This document shows positions 1-4,161 of a DNA stretch of 5,246 nucleotides, piece after piece (positions within the stretch are counted from its first letter, which is position 1; each line of letters begins with the position of its first letter). This DNA is from an uncultured Erysipelotrichaceae bacterium. Its GTDB lineage: Bacteria > Bacillota_I > Bacilli_A > Erysipelotrichales > Erysipelotrichaceae. The stretch covers positions 1 through 5,246 of the forward strand of contig CALBJM010000122.1 of the NCBI GenBank assembly GCA_937893225.1, written 5' to 3'. The position numbers and the translations under genes are program-made. A model generated the notes under the pieces. It made no database searches and was not told the DNA's origin. It saw only the letters and a list, made by a program, of their open reading frames with translations.

Positions 1-97
1 TAACCAACATTCCTGTTCTTTCATACCCATTCAAACTCAATACAAATGCCAATATTACAAAACATTGATTCAACAAATACGCATCTTTCTTCCTCAT
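1..97 (-). CDS. Start of an unidentified leftward gene, probable membrane or exported protein (partial, runs off the left edge)
   Basis: On the minus strand an ATG at 97-95 is preceded by AAAGGAGA (113-106), an almost ideal Shine-Dalgarno, with AGGAG 9 nt from the start. The frame stays open for 32 codons to the window edge. The visible peptide begins MRKKDAYLLNQ, a basic N-terminus, followed by a hydrophobic stretch (CFVILAFVLSL, about residues 12-22). That pattern fits a signal anchor, signal peptide or first membrane segment. I do not recognise the family and assign no function. It is divergent from the WYL regulator, and regulators of that type often control a neighbouring divergent gene, so it is a candidate target. 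The frame is short, so a chance ORF is possible, but the combination of ribosome site, spacing and N-terminal pattern argues for a real gene. Confidence 0.55.
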   Translation of the reverse strand, partial: MRKKDAYLLNQCFVILAFVLSLNGYERTGMLV

Positions 98-118
98 AAT
101 TGTTTTCTCCTTTTTGAG

Positions 119-166
119 TATTGTATAGTATTTGTATTTTTTTACTGTACAAAAAATAGTACAATA
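119..166. promoter_or_regulatory. Divergent promoter/operator region with inverted repeats
   Basis: The 92 bp between the two divergent start codons is very AT-rich and contains nested inverted repeats. TATTGTA (119-125) is mirrored by TACAATA (160-166), so each strand carries a -10-like TACAAT (+ strand 160-165; - strand 125-120). Inside lies a second dyad, TGTAC (146-150), 8 bp, GTACA (159-163). TATAGT (124-129), 18 bp after TTGTTT (100-105), is another possible rightward -10/-35 pair. No hexamer pair is close to consensus on both elements, so the exact start sites are uncertain. The dyads are where a regulator, plausibly the adjacent WYL protein, could bind to control both genes. This is inference from symmetry and position. 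Confidence 0.35.
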
Positions 167-189
167 AAAGAAGAAAAAAAGGAAAAAAT

Positions 190-1161
190 ATGGACTTCAC
201 GATTCAATATCAACTCATTACAGCACTCTATCAAATTTTACAAGAAAAAACAGATGCACAACACCCACTATCCATGCCAGAACTGATTCATGAACTAGCA
301 GAAAAAGGCATACACGCAGATAGAAGAAGAATTTATCGTTGCTTAGAGTCCTTTGCAACAAATGGAATCAAAATACAACATGTAAGAGTAAATAAGGGAC
401 ACGGCTATTATCTCCAGCACTTATTTACTGAAACAGAAGCCATTGTTTTAATTGACTATATAGCCTCTGCTTCTTCTATCTCCCTGAAAGAAACAAAACA
501 CATGATTTCTTGCATTCACTCCACCCTTTCTAAACACCAAGTCAATACTCTACCACCTATCTATATGAATCCAACAAAAACAGAAAATGATACTGTCATC
601 CATACGATCCAAACTCTTTTGCCAGCAATTACATCATGCATTTCTGTAGAATTTCAATACTTTGATATAACAATAGACAAAAACAAAAAATATAGAAAAA
701 ACGGTGAAAAATATCATTTAACACCCTATGCTATCGTATCTGATAACGGAAAATACTATTGTGTCTTCTATGATCATAAACATGAAAATTTTTCAAATTA
801 TCGCCTAGACAAAATGGAAAATATTCAACTCACAGACCAACAAGACACACCTCTCAATTTTTCATTACCAGATCACATGCGGAATAGTATGAAAATGTAT
901 CATGGTCAAGCCGCTACAGTAACCGCAAAATTTGCTATTTCTTTAGCATCACAAGTAATCGACCAGTTTGGAGACAATATCATTGTCTCTTATGTAGATG
1001 CAACTTCATTTGTCGCAAGCATTCGTACAACACTATCTCCAACACTACGTAGTTGGGTTATGCTTTTCTACAACCAAATTGAAATTTTATATCCTGAAAG
1101 TTTTCGTGAAGAAATGCGTACAATAGGCTATCATTTAATAAACAAATATAAGGAGGACTAA
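190..1161 (+). CDS. HTH/WYL-domain transcriptional regulator
   Basis: This 323-residue protein has the architecture of WYL-domain regulators. An N-terminal winged helix-turn-helix spans about residues 8-75; its recognition part is ADRRRIYRCLESF (43-55) and its wing ends GHGYYL. A helical linker follows, then a WYL (Sm-like, ligand-binding) domain at about 150-213, ending in a C-terminal extension. The WYL core is visible as YHLTPYAIVSDNGKYYCVFYD (174-194, with S183 where the family Trp is often found) and NYRLDKM (202-208), which carries the conserved Arg. WYL domains are thought to sense nucleic acids or nucleotide-like ligands; the ligand here is unknown. The start at 190 follows AAAGGA (178-183) with 6 nt spacing. 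The next gene begins 2 bp after the stop, so the two are co-transcribed and probably translationally coupled. Its codons look richer in A/C endings than the sirtuin's; this is an impression, not a count. The family assignment is firm; target genes are unknown. Confidence 0.93.
   Translation: MDFTIQYQLITALYQILQEKTDAQHPLSMPELIHELAEKGIHADRRRIYRCLESFATNGIKIQHVRVNKGHGYYLQHLFTETEAIVLIDYIASASSISLKETKHMISCIHSTLSKHQVNTLPPIYMNPTKTENDTVIHTIQTLLPAITSCISVEFQYFDITIDKNKKYRKNGEKYHLTPYAIVSDNGKYYCVFYDHKHENFSNYRLDKMENIQLTDQQDTPLNFSLPDHMRNSMKMYHGQAATVTAKFAISLASQVIDQFGDNIIVSYVDATSFVASIRTTLSPTLRSWVMLFYNQIEILYPESFREEMRTIGYHLINKYKED
1151..1157 (+). promoter_or_regulatory. Shine-Dalgarno of the sirtuin gene, inside the end of the WYL gene
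   Basis: AGGAGGA lies within the last codons of the regulator, 7 nt (from AGGAGG) before the sirtuin ATG at 1164. The regulator stop (1159-1161) falls between the site and the start. Ribosomes finishing the first gene end directly on the initiation region of the second, so the layout predicts translational coupling and roughly matched synthesis of the two proteins. Confidence 0.85.
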
Positions 1162-1163
1162 TA

Positions 1164-1895
1164 ATGGATCTCAATGATAAAATCAAGACATTTCAAAACA
1201 TTATAGATTTTGCAAAACACATTGTATTTTTTACCGGTGCGGGTGTTTCAACTGGTAGTGGTATTCCTGATTTCAGAAGTCAAGATGGACTATACAATCA
1301 AAAATATGACTTACCTCCAGAAGAAATTATTTCTCATCACTATTTTGAAGAAAATCCTACAGAATTCTTCCGTTTCTATAAAGATAAAATGTTATATTTA
1401 GATGCTAAACCAAATGTCGTTCACACTTTTATTGCACAATGTGAAAAAGCTGGAAAGAGTCTAGGCGTTGTCACGCAAAACATAGATGGCCTCCATCAAG
1501 CTGCGGGTTCTAAAAGAGTTTATGAAATACACGGTTCTGTACATCGCAATTATTGTGAAAAATGTCATAAATTTTTTACAGCAGAATATGTTAAAAACTC
1601 AGATGGCATTCCACATTGTGATGCATGTGGCGGCATTATTAAGCCAGATGTCGTTTTGTATGAAGAAGGTTTAAGTGAAGCTGTATTAAATGGTGCAGTT
1701 GCAGCAATACAATCTGCAGATGTATTGGTTGTTCTTGGAACTTCGCTCGTCGTATATCCAGCTGCTGGCTTATTACGTTATTTTGGTGGAAAATATCTTG
1801 TCTTGATCAACAAAGATGCAACACCATATGATAATGCTGCAGACTTAGTCATCAATACAACTTTTGATAATGTATTTCCAAAACTACATGTCTAA
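1164..1895 (+). CDS. cobB: Sir2-family NAD-dependent protein deacylase (sirtuin)
   Basis: This 243-residue cytosolic sirtuin removes acyl groups from protein lysines, using NAD+ and releasing nicotinamide and O-acyl-ADP-ribose. All hallmark motifs are present in order: the Rossmann NAD loop GAGVSTGSGIPDFRS (25-39), TQNIDGLH (104-111), catalytic His in HGS (H123), four zinc-binding Cys as two CxxC pairs (C131/C134 and C152/C155), and GTSLVVYPA (192-200). Its length is typical for bacterial sirtuins. In E. coli CobB a Tyr and an Arg three residues later favour succinyl-lysine. By my alignment the equivalents here are Y72 and K75, which hints at a plain deacetylase; this depends on a manual alignment. 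It is co-transcribed with the WYL regulator upstream and followed by a strong terminator. The zinc ribbon and full catalytic set mark it as a housekeeping-type sirtuin and not the NADase Sir2 of defence systems. The symbol is by family. Confidence 0.95.
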   Translation: MDLNDKIKTFQNIIDFAKHIVFFTGAGVSTGSGIPDFRSQDGLYNQKYDLPPEEIISHHYFEENPTEFFRFYKDKMLYLDAKPNVVHTFIAQCEKAGKSLGVVTQNIDGLHQAAGSKRVYEIHGSVHRNYCEKCHKFFTAEYVKNSDGIPHCDACGGIIKPDVVLYEEGLSEAVLNGAVAAIQSADVLVVLGTSLVVYPAAGLLRYFGGKYLVLINKDATPYDNAADLVINTTFDNVFPKLHV

Positions 1896-1896
1896 C

Positions 1897-1926
1897 AAAA
1901 AACACTTCTAACAAGAAGTGTTTTTT
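1897..1926. terminator. Bidirectional intrinsic terminator between converging genes
   Basis: CACTTCT (1903-1909) pairs with AGAAGTG (1914-1920) around an AACA loop. The stem is flanked by six A (1897-1902) on one side and seven T (1921-1927) on the other. Read rightward it ends 7 bp of stem in a T7 run and closes the WYL-sirtuin operon just after the sirtuin stop. Read leftward it ends in a T6 run and closes the mntP-HAD unit just after the HAD stop. One hairpin therefore serves both strands in a 35-bp gap. Confidence 0.93.
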
Positions 1927-1930
1927 TGCA

Positions 1931-2752
1931 TTATTTTTCTCCAAACACAAACCGATCAATAACTTCAGCAACAGCACTATGATCGCAATCATTTTCCGTA
2001 ATTACATCACAATCCTCTCTCATGCCTTCAATGGTGTTTGCAACACCAACCCCTAATCCAGCTGCTTGAATCATCGAAAGATCATTAAAATTATCACCTA
2101 TCGCAATCGTATCTTTAATATCAATATTTAATATATCACAAAGTCTACGCAAACCATTCCCTTTAGAAACACCTTTACGATTAAATTCCATATAACGATT
2201 GGAAGAAAATGAAACATCCATATTACCCGTAAGATCCGTTATTTCAGACTCAATTCTCTTTAAATACGCATAATCCGTATTCATATAAATTGCTTTTACG
2301 ATTTCTTTTCCTTTTAAGAAATCAATATCATCCGAAAATATTTCTGTACAAGGCTGTCTACTAGCAAGATACTCTACTTCTTCAGGATAAAAATTTCTCA
2401 CCCACACTTGATCGGGCGTATAAACATGCAAGCATAGATGATCATATGTCAGACCTCTTTTATACAAGGCTTCAGCTTCTTCAAACGTAATTCCTTGAAA
2501 ATACAATAGCTTTTCATCTTTATTTTCCGTAATAGCACCACCATTATAAGAAATCACATACTGTCCTTCTTGATCAAATAAACCAAGTTGTTGTGTCGTA
2601 GGATGCACTGAATTATATCCTCTACCTGTACAAGGAACAAACTTTACTCCAGCTGCAGTTGCTTTACGAATTGCAGCAATATTTTTTTCTGAAATTGAGC
2701 GGTCTCGACTAATCAATGTCTCATCAAGATCACATACAATTAATTTATACAT
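1931..2752 (-). CDS. Cof-type HAD-superfamily sugar-phosphate phosphatase
   Basis: This 273-residue haloacid dehalogenase-fold hydrolase belongs to the Cof/IIB group, Mg2+-dependent enzymes that usually act on sugar phosphates, nucleotides or flavin phosphates. Motif I is DLDET (8-12, nucleophile D8, acid/base D10), motif II is CTGR (T42), motif III is K197 in SKGNGLRRL, and motif IV is GDNFNDLSMI (219-228, with D220 and D224). The region between motifs II and III (about 80-185) is the large C2-type cap typical of the group. I chose the ATG at 2752 because GGAGG (2764-2760) lies 7 nt before it and the protein then begins MYKLIVCDLDET as in relatives. The frame remains open to 2818, but that would add 22 residues lacking family character and overlap mntP. 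It lies 55 bp after mntP in the same direction and is likely co-transcribed. The substrate cannot be told from sequence. Confidence 0.93.
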   Translation of the reverse strand: MYKLIVCDLDETLISRDRSISEKNIAAIRKATAAGVKFVPCTGRGYNSVHPTTQQLGLFDQEGQYVISYNGGAITENKDEKLLYFQGITFEEAEALYKRGLTYDHLCLHVYTPDQVWVRNFYPEEVEYLASRQPCTEIFSDDIDFLKGKEIVKAIYMNTDYAYLKRIESEITDLTGNMDVSFSSNRYMEFNRKGVSKGNGLRRLCDILNIDIKDTIAIGDNFNDLSMIQAAGLGVGVANTIEGMREDCDVITENDCDHSAVAEVIDRFVFGEK

Positions 2753-2807
2753 AGATAATCCTCCAACAACCATATTATACTGAGAAACAATTGAAATAAT
2801 GTTCCAA

Positions 2808-3386
2808 CTACAAAACACCTTCTAAAAATATTTCCAATCCAATCAAAATCAAAATCACACCACCAAGTATAGAAGCCTTATTCGCTAATTTTGTACCAAA
2901 TTTCTTTCCAATAAGCAATCCAATTATGCAAATCAAAAATGTCACTGCCGCAATAATCAATGCACACACTAAAGCCATTAACAAATCATATGAAGCAATT
3001 GTAAAGCCTACCGATAATGCATCAATGGATGTAGCAATGCCTTGCATGAACAATGCACTCTTGCCAACCTTTTTTTCTTCCTCTTCTACATTTTGATCAA
3101 AGCCTTCTTTCAACATACTTCCACCAATGAACAACAATAGAATCAATGCAATCCAAGGTATCAATGCTTGAAAAGAATGAAAATATGCAACGATCGTATG
3201 TACACACACCCACCCAATCATAGGCATTATGAACTGAAAAAAAGCAAAAGTACCCGCAATCCAAACCATTCTATTCTTCTTCATCTTAGGCTCATTTAAA
3301 CCATTTGCCATAGAAACTGAAAAAGCATCCATTGCTAAACCTGCACCCAAAGCCATACTATTTAAAAAAAACAACAAATTCCACAT
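2808..3386 (-). CDS. mntP: MntP-family manganese efflux pump
   Basis: This 192-residue inner-membrane Mn2+ exporter has about six hydrophobic segments (roughly 4-29, 42-66, 75-92, 111-132, 134-156, 170-190). It shows the two-fold MntP signature: AMDAFSVSMANG (18-29, with D20) and GIATSIDALSVG (116-127, with D122). The paired Asp residues in the membrane are needed for transport in the family. The loop between the halves is acidic and charged (about 97-109, DQNVEEEEKKVGK). Length matches the family (about 190). The start at 3386 is set by GGGGAGG (3397-3391), 4 nt before the ATG. The open frame extends to 3419, but those extra codons lie in a terminator hairpin. The gene is preceded by a Mn2+ riboswitch with its own promoter, which independently supports the function. 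The HAD phosphatase follows 55 bp downstream. Confidence 0.96.
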   Translation of the reverse strand: MWNLLFFLNSMALGAGLAMDAFSVSMANGLNEPKMKKNRMVWIAGTFAFFQFIMPMIGWVCVHTIVAYFHSFQALIPWIALILLLFIGGSMLKEGFDQNVEEEEKKVGKSALFMQGIATSIDALSVGFTIASYDLLMALVCALIIAAVTFLICIIGLLIGKKFGTKLANKASILGGVILILIGLEIFLEGVL

Positions 3387-3400
3387 ACTTCCTCCCCTAT

Positions 3401-3426
3401 AAAAAACCGGACAATGCATGTCCGGT
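3401..3426 (-). terminator. Riboswitch-controlled intrinsic terminator before mntP
   Basis: On the minus strand ACCGGACA (3426-3419) pairs with TGTCCGGT (3413-3406) around a TGCAT loop, giving an 8-bp GC-rich stem followed directly by a T run (3406-3401). It ends 4 nt before the GGGGAGG ribosome site of mntP. A strong terminator placed between a riboswitch aptamer and its gene is a standard transcriptional expression platform. It would also stop read-through from carD. Confidence 0.92.
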
Positions 3427-3441
3427 AATTGATATTCCTAG

Positions 3442-3471
3442 CCCATGCATAACAAAAAAGTCATACATGAG
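3442..3471 (-). promoter_or_regulatory. Anti-aptamer hairpin competing with riboswitch P1 (expression platform)
   Basis: The RNA segment CTCATGTATGAC (3471-3460) can pair with GTTATGCATGGG (3453-3442) over 12 positions, including three G-U type pairs, across a T6 loop (3459-3454). Its 5' arm reuses the 3' strand of aptamer helix P1 (3471-3465), so the two structures exclude each other. Its 3' arm contains ATGCATG (3450-3444), an exact complement of CATGCAT (3420-3414) in the terminator stem and loop. The segment can thus act as the switch between terminator and antiterminator. The pairings were read directly; their energies were not calculated. Confidence 0.75.
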
Positions 3472-3548
3472 TCTCGCTGATTAAAACAAGCCAGGTAAAT
3501 ACCAGTATGTTGACTTGTTACTCTATGGAGTTAGCTACTCCCTCACGC
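3465..3548 (-). ncRNA. yybP-ykoY (Mn2+-sensing) riboswitch aptamer
   Basis: The minus-strand leader of mntP carries the two conserved internal-loop elements of this family: GGGAGTAGC (3542-3534) and, across the fold, TCAACATACT (3513-3504) with AGCGAGAC (3478-3471). Helix P1 is GCGTGAG (3548-3542) with CTCATGT (3471-3465). A small hairpin ACTC/GAGT with loop CATA lies at 3531-3520. A further arm pairs ACAAG (3518-3514) with CTTGT (3490-3486) and is capped by GGT/ACC. The known aptamer docks two arms through these loops to bind one Mn2+ (and a Mg2+), and it sits upstream of Mn exporters including mntP, exactly as here. The promoter predicts transcription starting almost at the P1 5' end. Recognition is by pattern, without a covariance-model search. 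Confidence 0.92.
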
Positions 3549-3554
3549 CTCATT

Positions 3555-3584
3555 ATTAAACATGCAAAAGCATTGGTTAGTCAA
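3555..3584 (-). promoter_or_regulatory. Promoter of the riboswitch-mntP-HAD unit
   Basis: Minus strand -35 TTGACT (3584-3579) and -10 TTTAAT (3560-3555) are separated by 18 bp. The -35 matches 5 of 6 consensus bases. Transcription would start near 3548, right at the 5' strand of aptamer helix P1, which makes the assignment more convincing. The promoter lies just past the stop codon of carD, so mntP has its own start site. TTAATA one base on is an alternative -10 with a TG one base upstream. Confidence 0.72.
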
Positions 3585-3590
3585 TTCTAA

Positions 3591-4088
3591 TCAAAAAGAT
3601 ACTTTACTCATCTCTTCCACAAAGAATGCTTTTGCTTCTTCAAATGTAACATTTAAGACGACCGCAATTTCTTCAAATAAATATTGTTCAGCCTTTTGCA
3701 AATACTCTTCATCGACCGCAGCAGCTTTTTTGTGTTGTTCGATACGCATTCTATTTCTTTCATAGGAAGTTTTAATAATGCAAATTAAATCCCGAATACT
3801 ATCCGTTTTTAATAGATTGGCATATTGGCTTTTCATATTTGCTGGTTTATTTTCTAAAGTTTCAATTTCAGGCGTTTCTCTAATCAAATCGTAGATTTCT
3901 TCTTTTGTAATCAAATCTCTCAAATGTCCAGCTTTATTCGACACAGGTACCTGCATACGTGTTGAACCATCTGTATTATTGTAGGGAACAAGTACATAGC
4001 ACTTTTCACCTGTAAAGCCACTTTTTTCTTTTCCAACAACTCTGCAAACATCTCTTCTGTATACTACTACATCATTAATCTTATACAT
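3591..4088 (-). CDS. CarD/CdnL-family RNA polymerase-binding transcriptional regulator
   Basis: This 165-residue protein has the two-part build of CarD-like regulators. An N-terminal Tudor-like RNA-polymerase interaction domain (about 1-60) begins MYKINDVVVYRRDVCRVVG and contains the strand pattern YVLVPY...TRMQVPV. A helical C-terminal domain (about 62-165) is rich in charged residues and should contact promoter DNA. CarD proteins bind the RNA polymerase beta subunit and steady the open complex at promoters such as those of rRNA genes. By my alignment the conserved DNA-wedging Trp of the family falls at M85 (ENKPANMKSQY), so the mechanism may differ. I chose the ATG at 4088 because AGGTG (4099-4095) lies 6 nt before it; the GTG at 4097 overlaps that site and lacks one of its own. 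It lies 73 bp downstream of the methyltransferase in the same direction. No terminator separates it from the mntP promoter. Confidence 0.85.
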   Translation of the reverse strand: MYKINDVVVYRRDVCRVVGKEKSGFTGEKCYVLVPYNNTDGSTRMQVPVSNKAGHLRDLITKEEIYDLIRETPEIETLENKPANMKSQYANLLKTDSIRDLICIIKTSYERNRMRIEQHKKAAAVDEEYLQKAEQYLFEEIAVVLNVTFEEAKAFFVEEMSKVSF

Positions 4089-4100
4089 GTGTCTCACCTC

Positions 4101-4140
4101 GCTTATTTATGCTTATTTTAGCATATTTTAGCCTTATTTG
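4101..4140. repeat. Four imperfect 10-bp tandem repeats upstream of carD
   Basis: Four consecutive 10-mers each begin with GC and continue AT-rich: GCTTATTTAT, GCTTATTTTA, GCATATTTTA, GCCTTATTTG. Against GCTTATTTTA they match 8, 10, 9 and 6 positions, and another GC follows at the exact end of both flanks. They fill most of the space between the methyltransferase stop and the carD ribosome site. On the minus strand two copies read TAAAAT, a -10-like hexamer, so a carD promoter may lie here, though I see no good -35 for it. The 10-bp period is close to one DNA helical turn. Confidence 0.7.
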
Positions 4141-4161
4141 CATGCGCTGAGTTTTTCGCAT

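Noticed and set aside
65..286. 73-codon rightward frame overlapping the start of the WYL gene
   Set aside because: Low-complexity AT-rich translation, crosses the divergent promoter region, has no ribosome site, and overlaps a clear gene in another frame.
1210..1674. Two short rightward frames (1210-1401 and 1486-1674) inside the sirtuin gene
   Set aside because: They lie in another frame of a gene with complete catalytic motifs and have no ribosome sites.
1164..1895. Sir2 gene next to a WYL regulator as a possible anti-phage defence module
   Set aside because: The sirtuin has the zinc ribbon, catalytic His and length of a standard deacylase, without the extra domains of defence NADases, and no other defence gene is visible.
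2753..2818. Longer HAD start at 2818, overlapping mntP
   Set aside because: The ATG at 2752 has GGAGG at 7 nt and starts right at the conserved motif I region; the extension has no ribosome site or family similarity.
3387..3419. Longer mntP start at 3419
   Set aside because: Those codons fall in the terminator hairpin and U-tract; the ATG at 3386 has an excellent ribosome site and gives the family's usual N-terminus.
3562..3765. 67-codon rightward frame opposite the end of carD
   Set aside because: Antisense to carD and the mntP promoter; Ser/Ala-rich translation is typical of a reverse-strand shadow.
4141..4161. Short TGCG/CGCA inverted repeat after the methyltransferase stop as a terminator
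   Set aside because: Only four base pairs with a large loop and no T run after it, so it is unlikely to stop transcription.
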